Source: Acorus gramineus (taxonomy: Eukaryota; Streptophyta; Magnoliopsida; Acorales; Acoraceae). Taken from it: 64,000 bases of DNA. Where the stretch lies: assembly GCA_030737835.1 (NCBI GenBank), contig CM060849.1, positions 15,419,216 through 15,483,215 of the forward strand. The letters run 5' to 3'. Under the pieces are notes generated by a model that saw only the letters and a list, made by a program, of their open reading frames with translations, made no database searches and was not told the origin of the DNA. Positions 25,183 through 36,851 of this stretch are shown in pieces (position 1 is the stretch's first letter; each line of letters starts with the position of its first letter). Position numbers and translations under genes: made by a program.

Positions 25183-25838
25183 GGGAAAAATACCCAAAAA
25201 AATCATCTAAGTATTGGAAATACTCAAATCAGCTATTAAAAATTCTACCTAAAAAATTATTCTTTCACAATTTTAGAAATTAAAATGACTTGACTACTCT
25301 TATGTTATTTACTATTTAAACATCATCACACATTTAATTAATTAACAACCCAATTAAAGAACATTAATAAATAATAAAATAATTTTCATTTGTGCATGAA
25401 GTTTATCATTATTTTTGTATATCTAAATATATCTTTAAGAATTAACTTCTAAAAACTAAAATTTTTCATTATAAAATATTTTTCAGATATTTCTAAACTT
25501 TATAGAATTTTAAAAAAAATTAAAAATTTAGAAAAAGAATCCCAAAAAATAATGTAAATTTAAGAATAATTTTTTTGACAATATTAACATAGCATACTTA
25601 GAAAATTTAAGAACATGTAAAATCACATTCAAATAAAAATAATTTCTTATATTGATATTATTTTTTAATGAGATGATGGTGTTAAAAAAATTTAATATGG
25701 TGAAAGAGATTTTAAAAATTATAAGAGACAATGTCATTTGCGTCATTTTAGATCATGAGATTCTTAAATAAGACTTTTTTATATATAAATCGTTTTGGTT
25801 ATTTCTTATCTTTAAAAGAATGTTTTGGGTATTTTCCC
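25183..25838. mobile_element. Mutator-like MITE with 9-bp target duplication
   Basis: A 656-bp element beginning GGGAAAAATACCC and ending GGGTATTTTCCC. It is flanked on both sides by the perfect 9-bp duplication AAATAAAGT (25174-25182 and 25839-25847). The interior is about 80% A+T and has no coding capacity. The intact ends and target duplication make the class assignment firm. It sits just to the left of copy A of the segmental duplication. Confidence 0.9.
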
Positions 25839-26185
25839 AAATAAAGTAAATACTTTCACATGAAGTATTAAAAATAGGTGTACCAATCATCTTTGTAAAG
25901 ATATCCTCTTTTTCATCTACCAAATTCTTAATTGGCTTTCATAAGATACAAATTAAATTCTTCAATTTTTTTTATTAATTATGTAAGATACTCATTTATA
26001 GTAAACAAATAGCAAAATCCATTAAGGTCATACAAATATGGTAATCTCCCATAAAAACCAATTATAATTTTAGTACATTCCAAATGATTTTTCTATGTAA
26101 ATTTGATACGTGATATCTTGTATATAGATTTTATAATAAATGTCTCTGATTCAATGAAATTAATTATTTGAACTCTTCTGGGCAC

Positions 26186-26193
26186 TATAAAAA
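26186..26193 (+). promoter_or_regulatory. TATA box of duplicated unit, copy A
   Basis: TATAAAAA sits in the context GGCACTATAAAAAG, matched at the same place by TATAAATA in copy B (32076). A pyrimidine-rich leader starting 'catggcttc' follows in both copies. Conservation of this context against a diverged background suggests a real core promoter. Confidence 0.55.
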
Positions 26194-27190
26194 GAGGTTG
26201 TTTCCATGGCTTCCTTCACCAATTCTATTCCCTCTCTTTCCATACATATTACATATTTTCTCTCCTCTTCTCTCAAAATCTCTAGGGATTTCTTTTTCTC
26301 CCCTTTGTTTTCTTTTTATTCTTATACCTCATATCTCTATCTCGTTTTGGGATGGTGAAATGAGATGTTATTACTTTTTTTTTATGTATATAGCAAAACA
26401 AATGTTTTCATATTATAAATCATTTCATCAATTTGTCCTTATATCCACATAGATGGAAATTTTACTTTAGTATGTTTGGGGTCTGATTATTCTCCAATTA
26501 TGGGTCCATGCAAGGGGATGTTGAAGATCCTTGCATAAAGTTGAAAGTGGGATTTCAAAAATTATTTACAAGCCTTCCATCCTTAACACTAGGGAACAAA
26601 ATAATTGTCTATCAAATTCCCTTACTAGTACCTTGGATTCCCTAGTACATTAATTTTGTTTTGCTGGGATAAAAGAACAAAAATGGTTATCATCGTTCAC
26701 CTCCAACAAAGCTAATATCATGGTGGATGGAATCATTTTTGAGGATGGAGAGTAGGACAACTTTGGTACTGAACTGATAGGGCGGCCTAGCAGAAGTGGG
26801 TGATTCAAAAGGTATCTTTTTATTCATCATATTAAGTATTGCTCTTAATTTTTTTTTTAGTGTAAATATGTTATTATTCATCAGCTTATTTAGATTTTTC
26901 TTTTCAGGTTTTTAAGGATTTCTGTCACCGTTTCAAGGAGTTTAAATGTCTCTCCAAGAAGTCTAAATGTCTCTACAAATTATGTTTGAGCAAGATCTTC
27001 CTTTTGCAAGCTTGTCAACTGAAACGATACACATTCATATTTGTGTACAATCTTCAAATAAGTGTATCTTATATTCTTATGAAAGATATTATTGTTTTCC
27101 AAGTTGTGAACATATTTATAAGCGTAAATTACTTTAAGAAATGTGTTTTTTTTTTATTATTTGGTGTAACTTTAAAAATGTGTTGATCAT
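26186..27190 (+). ncRNA. Putative spliced non-coding transcript, copy A
   Basis: This unit runs from a TATA box through a CT-rich leader to a predicted intron at 26812-26907 (donor AAAAG|GTATC, acceptor TTTTCAG|GTTT), with a second exon following. The same donor and acceptor positions occur in copy B. The only leader reading frame (ATG at 26205, about 54 codons) is not conserved in copy B, where the equivalent frame is about 29 codons and out of register. No known small-RNA hairpin, target mimic or peptide family was recognised. It could be a decayed coding gene; transcription is not shown. Confidence 0.4.
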
Positions 27191-27356
27191 GGCCATGAAT
27201 GGTGGAAATTCTTTGGGACATGATTTTTGTGTCCCCCGCTTAACATCTTGATTGGCCTTACATACACAATGGATTCTTTGTATTCTTGGATGGTGTAAAC
27301 TAACCAATTTTACTATTAAAATGATTGTCTCAAGGCTATTTTTGAAATTCAAAAAA

Positions 27357-27794
27357 GGGTAAAATGCATTTGGACCCTTTAAAATTTTCAAAACCTACAA
27401 AAACGTCCCCTAAAAACATACACTTACACCCCTGCTTCTGTTAAGATGTAAAAAAAAGTAATTTAAAATTGATGTTTTACCCTTAACTATCTAAATATAT
27501 ATAGAATTAATTCTAGATATGTTTTATAAATATTAACTTATACAATAATTAACTCTTCAAATATATCTGGATGCATTTTTCTAAGAATTAAATAACATTA
27601 TAATTAATTAAAAGCTATAACAACCCACCAAGAAAGTAAAAACACGATAAAGATTTAATTAAAAGCATAAAATCATACTTTTATCTCATCATAATAAAAA
27701 ATCTAATTACAAGGGGTGTAGTTGCATGTTTTTTAATTATAATGGGTGTTTATTAAGATTTAGAAAACTTGAGGGGTCCAAACGCATTTTACTC
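27357..27794. mobile_element. Mutator-like MITE inside copy A
   Basis: A 438-bp element with inverted ends GGGTAAAATGCATTTGGACCC at the left and its near-complement GGGTCCAAACGCATTTTACTC at the right. The flanks are A-rich and only partly similar, so the 9-bp target duplication is not clean. Short internal motifs ('aggggtgtagttgca' and its complement 'acttacacccctgct') extend the inverted pairing. It has no coding capacity. Confidence 0.75.
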
Positions 27795-28133
27795 ATAAAA
27801 AAATTAGAATCATTTTTAAAAATTACCCTAATAAAATCAAACGATAAGAGAAACAGATTCTGATTAGTCATAATGGTAAGTGCAATATGACTCCAGACCT
27901 TTCATTAACATAAGTAAATCTTGAACCGTCGTGTTATGTGTTATGGTTACCGGTGACTTAGTTCCTCAATGGTTCCTCAACCATCATATTATGTCCCACT
28001 TGAAAAGAAGAGGAGGCCATTTCACCAGCCCAAGGCATGTGATGTTTTTTTTTTTTGTTTTTTTAATATCGGATTTTATGGGACGATTGATATTCAATTT
28101 TATCTCCTTTTTATTTGTGTGGAAGACCAAATT

Positions 28134-28997
28134 TGTATAAAACCGAATTGGGAGAAAAGTTATACACGAATATCGATATTCAGTAGGAATAGTCTATGAG
28201 ATGGGTCTGCTCGTGGAATCCCGTTGATCCACAAGGACTAACCAATCAGTAGGCCCGTGGTAGGGTGATAGCTATTTGGCCCAATAGGCCCAAAGAAAGG
28301 ATGGAGTCATCTGCCATGAGAAGCTCACGTAAGACTAGCCGGACATCAGGAAAGGCGATTACCTGACTAGAGCAAGGGGGACTTATCTTTCATCCAACTT
28401 GAGTAGGGCGACTAGATACAGTGATTTTAACTATCCTGACAAAACCCGACCGCGGAACCCGGCCTAACAGAAGAGGTATACCTATACGCCCGCAAGTTGG
28501 AAGATAAGGGAAACTAAATAGAATATCCTCTGACACGACAGTTGCGGACGATTGTCAGAAGTTGGTTACGATCCAAGATCACACGTGGCAACCGATCCGA
28601 TGCCACTTGAATTATTTCATCCGTATTCACGTTAACCTCATTCCCAGGAGCGAGAACGGCACGCCCTCTTCAAGTATAAAAGGGGAGACATCATCGTTCC
28701 CAAAGAGGTATGCAAGAACACACACTCACCCCTCCTACACAAACTCTCTAGACTCAAGTAGGCTTTCATTAACTATGATCACTGACTTGAGCGTCGGAGG
28801 AGCGTCAGCCGGCACCACACTGGTGTGAGTTGCATGTGGTCGGAGCAAGAGACGGAACCAGGAGACTTGCCGGTGGAACCTCAATAGCCTTGAAGGGAAG
28901 CTACACACATCTTTTCTTGAATCCCACAACCAAAGCCCGGATCACTTCTAGGATCTAGCCCAGTAGACTAGACGAAGACCAGAATCCACCTCCTACA
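28134..28997 (+). mobile_element. Solo LTR of a Ty3/gypsy-type retrotransposon
   Basis: About 864 bp, higher in GC than its surroundings, starting TGTATAAAACCG and ending CCTCCTACA. It has a promoter-like TATAAAAGG (28675) followed by an 'acacactcacccctcc...aaactctctaga' leader and the 'cactgacttgagcgtcggagg' signature that I associate with plant gypsy LTRs. No primer binding site, gag or pol follows, so it is a solo LTR from LTR-LTR recombination. The exact ends are uncertain by a few bases because AATTT is present on both sides. The reading frames within it are not genes. Confidence 0.8.
28675..28681 (+). promoter_or_regulatory. TATA box of the solo LTR
   Basis: TATAAAA in the U3/R boundary context CAAGTATAAAAGGGG. 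It could still drive transcription into the duplicated unit downstream, but no transcript is shown. Confidence 0.5.
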
Positions 28998-29200
28998 ATT
29001 TATTTTTATCATTGTTCACATTTTTTATGAGGGTGGCATGAGTTGCTGGGGTGAGGCTTCTAGCAAAAAGTGATCGCTTCTAAAATCTAGCCCGGTAGAC
29101 GAAGACCAAAATCCACCCCCCACAATTTATTTTTATCATTGTTCACATTTTTTATGAGGGTGGCATGAGTTGTTGGGGTGAGGCTTCTAACAAAAAGCAT
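28940..29200. repeat. 132-bp tandem duplication across the LTR edge
   Basis: Two adjacent units start at 28940 (GATCACTTCTAGGATCTAGC) and 29072 (GATCGCTTCTAAAATCTAGC). Each contains the last 58 or so bases of the LTR plus about 74 bases of flanking host sequence with 'gagggtggcatgagttg'. The duplication must therefore post-date the retrotransposon insertion. Confidence 0.85.
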
Positions 29201-30084
29201 GCTTTATTCACGTTTTGAATGTCATTACACAGGCCATTCTTCTATTACAGATTCAGAGAACGAGGTTCTCTAATTCAATGAGTTTTCTATTTGTATTCTT
29301 CTTTAAGGAAGTTGTTTCAACACCACCACCCAATTTTCATATGGCATGCATTATTTCCTCTTTCATCTTCTCTCCTCACAAAACATTAGGATATAAGATT
29401 AAACGTGGAATAAAGTGAAATACGGTGAATAAACCTAAAAAAATGTTGGTTTGTAAAAAATAAATAAGAATAACTATGTTAGAATATGAAATTCCAAATC
29501 TCCTAAAATTGTACTATTTAATACATTTTATTACACTGGTCTAGGAATATACGTACTAAACTATCTATAATGATTTCTTATAAATGAAGGGATTCACATG
29601 TCAAAATATTACACATTTTATAGATCATAATCTTTATTCATATTGAATTCATCTTTGATCCATAATTTATAAAAGTGCATACCTCATTAGATGAGGTATA
29701 TGATTGTTAATAATATGAAAACATGTGTGGTTTGTGTTTTTCACTATAAATGGATATAGATCGTATAAGTTAAAATCTGTATCAATTTCTAAAGTTTTTG
29801 AGATGCGGAGCATGTACGAATATTTTTTTGGACATTGTTACATCTAATAATGGATATCAATAGGGGTGACGTGGAAGAAAAATATTGCAATTCAAAAAAT
29901 CCAGAATGACTTGAGGGATTCTCTTGTTTTATATAGTCAAAAGGAATGGAAATGTTATTCAAATTTTGATGATTATGATTAATAATATAAGATAATTGAA
30001 TATGCAGTATAAATAATGCTATAATATACATCAAATATAATTCAATTTTTTTCAAAGCAATTATTTTTATACCAATATCCGTTA

Positions 30085-30370
30085 AAAATTTATTATACCA
30101 ATATCCGCCGCAAATGAGTACACAGACTGCCGCAAAACATATTTGCCACTGTTTTGCGGTGATTTGGGAAGGGACACAACCGCTCGTGGCCTAAAAAATA
30201 AGTGACGGTTTAGGCGCTACCATAAAAGTGTTTATGTGACGGTTTTACCTCCTGCAGCAAATAAAAACTCTTTATGAAGGAATACATTGCAGTCTCAAAA
30301 AACCTTCTGTGACGGTATAAACCGCCGCAAAAGGCTTTCTTAAATTATGTGGGTTATTTGCGACGTCCCC
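30085..30370. mobile_element. CACTA-like subterminal repeat remnant
   Basis: Several short direct and inverted copies of a 'tgacggttt...accgccgcaaa' motif occur here, for example 'aaccgccgcaaaagg' near 30330 and 'gtgacggttttacc' near 30236. This pattern is typical of the subterminal regions of plant CACTA (En/Spm) elements. The diagnostic CACTA terminal repeat was not found, so this is a remnant or an internal piece. Confidence 0.5.
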
Positions 30371-31349
30371 AATTTGTGCTATATAAAGAAAGCTATTCAA
30401 TCCATCCCATTATTCTATTATTAAATGAAAAAAAGGCACTATACACACGCTTTTATAATAATTTTTGTAAAATTTATTATACGAAAAGGGAAAAAAAAAA
30501 AAAAAACACTTTACTTGTTAAAAAAAAATATATACTTTACAAAAAAAATTCAAAACTTGTGCAATATACAAAAAGTGTCCCTAAAAATTATTGGTTATAA
30601 CATTTTCCAAAAACTCAATATCAAAAGTAGGTTTCTAATTTTGTGAACCAAAATTTGATCAGTTTTTTAACTAAATACTTTTTAAGCCAATGAAATAATG
30701 GCATGCCACTATTACTTCAAAGGTTATTGTCATTTTATTGATGTTTATCCAATGAAATATGGAAGCCCTTATGATTGTTGGGAGTAAAAAAATGTATGCA
30801 ATGAGGGAGTAAAAAAAATAGAGTTGCCGAGTTGGAATAATTTACTCGATCCAATCTGTCCCATGACTTATTATTTGATCCTGTTAAATTCTTGATTTGC
30901 TTATGTATTACAAAAACAGAAATGGAGGAGAGAAAATCTAAAGCATATTTTAAGTGTGTTGATCCTGTGACAAGTTAACATGTCGGGTTTATCACTATCA
31001 CTTTTTAATGAGTGAGTTGTCATTATCAAATTGATTGGGATTAAAAAAATTAATTTTTGTCTCATTTTGGGTTATTGAATCTTTTCATGCATTACTAAAT
31101 TTTATTTATAAACTATATTTCGAAATCTGTGTTTCATAAAACAGCTATCATCATTACACCCTTAAAAGGTGTGCATAAAGCTGCAAAAGCTAAAAGCTAC
31201 TTTTTAACCTGTGTTTTCAAACGCTATATTTTTTTTTATAGATTCCAAAAGATTTCATATATGCATGCCTATCTGATGAGCTACACTTTACAAAATCTTA
31301 AAAATATATCACCTTTTAAAATATCTACCAAAATCATAGTCCACTTTTA

Positions 31350-31783
31350 GGGCCCGTTTAGATAGAGGCATAAGCTATTCTGGGGTTTATATCTATTCTA
31401 GGAATTGTTGACTTTATAAATGGAATAAGAGATTTTGTGTTTGGTTGTGTTTTCAGTTATTCTTATTGGGAAACGTAATAATAAAAGTTGGAGTGTTTGG
31501 TTGATGAAGAATAAGATGTGAATAAGGTGTAAAAAGTTGATTTGACATGTGGGCCCCATTGATGTATAAGAGGTGATGACATGTGATTTGATAGGTGGAT
31601 CCACTTATACCAGTGGAGGAATAACACAATTCCATGGGTGGACTTGGAATACAAATACCAGCTTATTCTCTCCTTATTCCGCATAGCTATACCCCCTTAT
31701 TTCCTCTACCCAAACACTTTTTTTGCCTTATTCTCCTCTATTCCTCCCCTATTCCAACCTTATTCCTCTAGCCAAACAGCCCC
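31350..31783 (+). mobile_element. PIF/Harbinger (Tourist-like) MITE with TTA target duplication
   Basis: A 434-bp element beginning GGGCCCGTTTAGATAGAGG and ending CCTCTAGCCAAACAGCCCC. It is flanked by TTA on both sides (31347-31349 and 31784-31786). It is the best-preserved member of the group of related copies in this window, and the interior 'gaataaggtgtaaaaagttgatttgacatgtg' is shared with several of them. Non-coding. Confidence 0.88.
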
Positions 31784-32075
31784 TTATGGAATTATTATAA
31801 TATTTTTTATGTGACATTCTCTTCCCATATCTCATCAAATTTGATAATTTTTAGTTTCTTAGATTTGTTATTAATTCTAGAGGACAATCATATATATAGT
31901 AAGCAAATCACAAAATCAACAATGTAATACAAATATGTCAATCCCATAAAACCAATTATAATTGGTACACTCCAAAAGATTTTCTTATGTATAATTAGGT
32001 AAGTGATAACTTGTACAGATTTTGTATATGTAAATATAATTCAATAGAATTCGGTATTTGAATTCTTCTAGGCAC

Positions 32076-32083
32076 TATAAATA
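32076..32083 (+). promoter_or_regulatory. TATA box of duplicated unit, copy B
   Basis: TATAAATA in the context GGCACTATAAATAAAG, in the position equivalent to the TATA box at 26186. A CT-rich leader with 'catggcttcttccaccca' follows. Confidence 0.55.
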
Positions 32084-32286
32084 AAGATAATTTTCATGGC
32101 TTCTTCCACCCAATTCCCAAACCCTTTCTCATTGCATGCATTTTACACGTATTTCCTCTCTTCTCTTCTGTTAAAATTTTAGAGATTCCTTTTATCTCTA
32201 TTTTTTGTAGTTATTCTTGTACTTCTACATTAATTTCATTCTTTAGTTTTAGGTGGTGAAATGAAAGAGAGCCACCTGTTTTTAGG

Positions 32287-32520
32287 GTGCATTTGGTTGC
32301 ACGATTGCACAGCGTTTAAGATTGCAGAAAGCTGCGTTTGCAATTATGCAACCAAACAGTTGTATTAGTAGCAGCTTTCTGCACACATATTTCAGGAAAA
32401 TAGTGTCCAAAAGTTGCGATTTCAAAAAACTGTGGAAGGGGAGCTTCCTGCAGAATCAGTTTTAAAACCCAGATTCCTGCAGAATTAGTTTTGCAATCGC
32501 GTAACCTAACGCATCAGAAA
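32287..32520. mobile_element. Small inverted-repeat MITE in copy B leader
   Basis: The left end GGTGCATTTGGTTGCACGATTGC is approximately complementary to the right end GCAATCGCGTAACCTAACGCATC. It interrupts a stretch that is otherwise colinear with copy A. The superfamily is not determinable because no clear target duplication was seen. Confidence 0.55.
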
Positions 32521-34618
32521 CTCCAATATTAGTTGAAAAATGGGATGCATAGGACTCACAAAACATGTGAAGGGAGTGCGTTTGAAATGCCCTTTTTGAT
32601 ACAAGAAAGCAAATATCTTCCTATTTCAGATCTTTTCATCAATTCATACTCATACGATGGAAAGACGAAAATTTCATTTTAGCTCGTTTGTGCATTATAA
32701 TTATTTTCAATTCATGGATCTGTGTTCTACATGCCTAAGATCATGTTCAAGCATCATTTTTATTTTACACAAGTTGGAAGTGGAACTTCAAAAATTATTC
32801 TGACTTTCATAATCAATAAAAAGAGAGTCATCAACGCCTGCTTGATTGATGGAATCATTTTTGATGATGATGAGGCAAAAATCATCGTCGGAGAATTGAT
32901 AGGGAGCCCGGCTATATTTCTTAGCAGCAGTGGGTGATTTAAAAGGTATTTTATGATTTACCAAATTGAGTATGATTCTTAATTTTCTAGTTTAAATAAG
33001 TATATTTCCTTTTTTTTTTCTAATTGTTATTGGTATTATCATGTCAACTAATTCAGATTTTTTTTCTCTTTCCAGGTTTTAAAGATTCCGGAAACTGTTT
33101 TTAAGGAATCTAAATGCCTCTACAAATTATACTTTCAAGATCTTTCTTTTTCAACTTGCATGTGTGCTCTAATACATGTATTGTATCTTATGAGTGTATT
33201 TTGTTTCTTGTATGCAGTGTGAACATATTTGTAAATATATATTACCTAAGAAAATGTGTTGATTAGTTCATAATGCTTTTTTTCGCCTGAATTCTGATGT
33301 ATTTCAATTAAAACTAGGACAATGTCATTCATAATGTTTTATTGTGTCCTATACATGACATCTTTTTTTACTGGCCCACATTTGTGATGCATATATATAT
33401 GTGTGTTTATTGTCGCTCAAAGGATTCAAACTCTAATTTGATATTATTCGTCAGACAATATAATATAATCTATTGAAACATTTCGAGCCTTCCACTAAAC
33501 AGCAATAATAGAAAGCCAAGCTTCTAAATTAAAATCTAGAAAATACAGATCTAGCTTAAACCGTGCATAAAACAACAATTAATTCTGACTGGCCATCATC
33601 AAAGACTTCAAATCAAAATTTCTCAATAACACATAGGATTCCCCACAAACTCAGCAGCACAAAAAATTGCAATAGATTGTGTTTTTGTAAAAATTATATT
33701 TAATTCAAATCCCTAACGTCTCGAATGATATGTTGAAAAATGATCGTGCTGCATATTGAAAAATGAAATGAACCACACAACCTCAAAAAAGTGATTTACA
33801 TGGATGAGACTCTCCATCTCAAACCCTAGCACAGTTTCATATATAAAAAATTCTAATTCACGAGTGTGACGCAATACAAGACTATAATGCCTCCACAATA
33901 CATAATTACAGTATTGTTACTGATTGTAAAAAACACAAATGTTTTTTCTTTCTTTTAGAGACATTACCACCTTTTATCCCTAACGAGCTAATTGTATAAC
34001 TCGATCCGTGTTTCTAGTTTAAAGGATAAATTATATTCAACCATTGAAAAATTTAGTTGTTGCAATTCGTCTTTAATATAATGATCTGCAAACTAGAATG
34101 CAAGACATAAACTTAACATGATGGTTTTTTTTTTAGATTTTTTTTTTAATAAATAAAAGTTTCCCAAATGATTACCTCAATCACAACAAAAAAACCATTT
34201 CAGAGATATGGAAGCCACCTAGGCAGATTGGGTTAAGGATTGACCAGCTAGTTTTGGACCCACATTTATGGTGACAAAAACAAACACAATGAAGGTGTAA
34301 CAAAAAAATCAAACAACAAAAACTTAAAAAAGATACAAAACCAACCAAAGCTAAACACTCTGATCAGTGGTTGAGGTCATCATCTTATGAACGATGTGGC
34401 TCTATTAATGCACTTTTGTTCCTAAACCGTCATCGTATGCCCCCACATATAAATATAGAACAAGAGGCCGTTTCACCCGCCCAAGACATATATATATATG
34501 ATTTGGTGGGCAAAAGACATCCACTTTTATTTCCTTTTCTATTATATATTATATATATTGTTAATTGACATTTTTGATGAGGGCAGCATGAGTTGTTAGA
34601 GAAGCTTTAATTAATAAA

Positions 34619-35222
34619 GGGAAAAATCTAAATAACCCCCTGAAAACTTACTGAAATGCATATAACGCCCTGACTTTTTATAAAATCCATATAACACTCT
34701 GAAAATATCCATGTAATTTGAAATAACCTTTTGACTTAAATTTTCATTGACATATAAGAAATATTATGCTAATATTCTTTTTTGTTAATTCAGACTGAAA
34801 ACACAATATATTAAAAAATCTACAATTTGTTAAAAATGTGAAAAACCTTCTGTACATAATGATTTTACGCTTCTTGGATGAGTTGGTCACCGACCTTCTC
34901 CACGGGGAATGAAACAATGTCGTCCTCCATGGCTGCTGCTTCTCTATGTAGCTCCTTAAACAGAATTCAAAATTGGGGAAAAACATTGGGAGTTACAGAT
35001 TTTGCAATGGATGGACCGAATATATATCATAGGACTTATTAGTTAGAGACAATGTTCAATCTGGGACAAGCTCAAGCTCTTCCTCCTCCATCGAAATCAC
35101 AGTTAGAATATAGAATATTTAGATTTATATAGATGTTTTCAAGAGGTTATATGAATTTTAAAAAAAATTAAGAGGTTATATGAATTTCAAACAGTATACG
35201 AGGGGTTATTTGGATGTTTCCC
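34619..35222. mobile_element. Mutator-like element inserted in copy B
   Basis: A 604-bp element beginning GGGAAAAATCTAAATAACCCC and ending with the near-complement GGGGTTATTTGGATGTTTCCC. It is flanked by the direct repeat TTAATAAA (34611-34618 and 35223-35230). Removing it restores colinearity with copy A at 'aaaaagcatgctt', which confirms insertion. The repeat is 8 bp exact, with the ninth base diverged or absent. The interior has repeated 'catataac' motifs and no transposase. Confidence 0.85.
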
Positions 35223-36454
35223 TTAATAAAAAGCATGCTTAATTCATACAATTGGAATAGTTTGATGTCATTACACATGCCGTGTTCTAGAACAAATGCT
35301 GCTCTCTGACTCTCTGGTGCTGATTGTCTCACCTTAATTTATGCGCACCCTATATCACCTTTAATTGATGTGTCCCATATGATATATTTTTATATAATAA
35401 ATTAGTTAATTATGTCAACCAGCTGGATTGATTGATTGAGAAACATTCAAAGATTCAAACAAGACAATTAGCAATCTCTTTTTGATTTGAAAAGTTCATC
35501 ATCATTAATTCATGATTTTTGTCATCTGATAAAGTTTGAAATTTGTTTCCTTTCTTGGAATTTTGAACTCAAAAGTTTCAATGTGAGTTAACTTTTATTC
35601 ATCCTGTTTTACATACAATGGTGGGCAACTTTGTTCAACCACGTCGTAACAGTAAATTAGCATTAACAAAAACTGAACAATTACCAAGATGTAGAGTTGT
35701 TGACCAAAAGAGTTCCATTTTATCTAAATCCTCACCAAACATAAACTTCTATTGATGACTACATCAGACATCCATCAATTTTAGTAAGAATGAAGGTACA
35801 TTCAACATTATTTTTAATGTCATTTTTTCTTTGAAATATTCTCTTTTATTTAAAAAATATAAGATAATGAATTAATATTCATATAAATATAAACATATAA
35901 ATATATAAAGACATAAATGACAATAAAAATAGGCTAGATGTATGAGAGATATGAAGGAAATAGTAGCCTATAATATGAAAGAAAATTGCCATCCCTCATC
36001 ACATTTATATTAAATAAAAAAAGTGCATTGACACACGCATGCTTACACACTTCGCTACTAGAATATATAGTATATACTGAGATAGTGTAGTATATACTTC
36101 ACCAACACATCGTGAAATTAAGGTTCTTTAATTTTTTTTCAAAGAAAAGATAAGCTAGTTTATCAAATATATACTTTATTTTTGAAAATCGTATATGCTT
36201 CAATTGATCGATGTATTTAAAAAAAAAAAAAACTACAAGATGGATTAGACACATCAATTTTCAATAAAAGAATAAAAGGTGTTGATCCGATGTCCTAGTC
36301 GGTGACCTAATTTTTTAACTAATCCAATTTTTAATCAATAAGAAATGATACCTCATCAAAATAAGTTGTCATTAATTTTTTCTTCTTTTTTTCAATTTTT
36401 AAGTTTGCCATTCTAAAAAAAATAAAACCACCCTACAATATAATTAACAACTTA

Positions 36455-36851
36455 GAGCATCTCCAATGGATATATTAACTAACATATTAGTGTCATATTT
36501 TACATAACATGTAAAAATGTTGCTCCAATGTAAGTATTAAGAGTGAGCTAAATGTGGACCCCACGTGTCAGATGTTATCTTTCATGTTAACTATAGCTAA
36601 TGTTTTAGCTAGTCAAATATGAGCCCCACGTGATAGTTCTTCTTAAAAAATTAATAAAAAATATATTTGAAATGTTGAGTGAATGAAGAGGTGGGACCCA
36701 TTATTGGTTTGACTAGTTTATTTAGCTAGTCTATTAGAACAACAATAATCAATTAAATAAGAATGTAGGAAATGAGTATGTAGTGAATGTATAAAGTATT
36801 GATATGACACTTTAACATCTTGTTTAACTAACATATACATTGGAGATACTC
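36455..36851. mobile_element. MITE with TTA target duplication upstream of SPRY gene
   Basis: A 397-bp element beginning GAGCATCTCCAATGGATAT and ending with the near-complement ACATTGGAGATACTC. It is flanked by TTA (36452-36454 and 36852-36854). The GAGCATCTCCAATG end is a common plant MITE terminus, and the TWA target suggests a Harbinger origin. It ends about 240 bp before the SPRY gene start codon, so it forms part of that gene's upstream region. Confidence 0.8.

Larger units (their letters stand above)
25860..29300 (+). repeat. Segmental duplication, copy A
   Basis: This block aligns in order with 31800-35300. Shared landmarks include 'cccataaaaaccaattataatt', a TATA box in GGCACTATAAA (26181), 'catggcttc' 15-20 bp downstream, 'gatggaatcatttttga', 'gtgggtgatt.aaaaggtat' at a splice donor, 'gaggccatttcacc.gcccaag', and 'gagggtggcatgagttg'. 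Identity appears moderate, so the event is old. A 438-bp Mutator-like MITE and a solo LTR interrupt this copy. Confidence 0.75.
32076..33260 (+). ncRNA. Putative spliced non-coding transcript, copy B
   Basis: Equivalent to the unit at 26186. It has a TATA box, a CT-rich leader, a predicted 130-nt intron at 32946-33075 (donor AAAAG|GTATT, acceptor TTTCCAG|GTTT) and a second exon containing 'taaatgcctctacaaattat', also seen in copy A. A 71-codon reading frame at 32722-32937 is not conserved in copy A. A MITE-like insertion (32287-32520) sits in the leader. Nothing recognisable is encoded; transcription is inferred only. Confidence 0.38.
31800..35300 (+). repeat. Segmental duplication, copy B
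   Basis: Aligns in order with 25860-29300 (copy A). The shared TATA context GGCACTATAAA lies at 32071-32081, and the shared tail 'aaaaagcatgctt' at 35228-35240. This copy lacks the solo LTR and the 27357 MITE of copy A. It carries its own insertions at 32287-32520 and 34619-35222, so most transposition followed the duplication. Confidence 0.75.
23200..36454. other. 14-kb region without recognised protein genes
   Basis: This stretch holds a diverged segmental duplication (copy A about 25.86-29.3 kb, copy B about 31.8-35.3 kb), several transposons listed separately, and long AT-rich tracts. The reading frames are short, have no recognisable domains and are not conserved between the two duplicated copies. 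Between 33.3 and 34.3 kb, and again between 35.3 and 36.4 kb, I see only AT-rich sequence with A- and T-runs. Confidence 0.6.

Noticed and set aside
26168-26452. Possible small secreted-peptide gene in duplicated copy A (94 codons, or about 54 from the internal ATG at 26205)
   Set aside because: The frame is Phe/Ser-rich from a CT-rich leader and is not conserved in copy B, where the reading frame shifts and ends after about 29 codons.
28562-28929. Reading frames of 64-88 codons on both strands
   Set aside because: They lie inside the solo LTR and have no gag or pol features.
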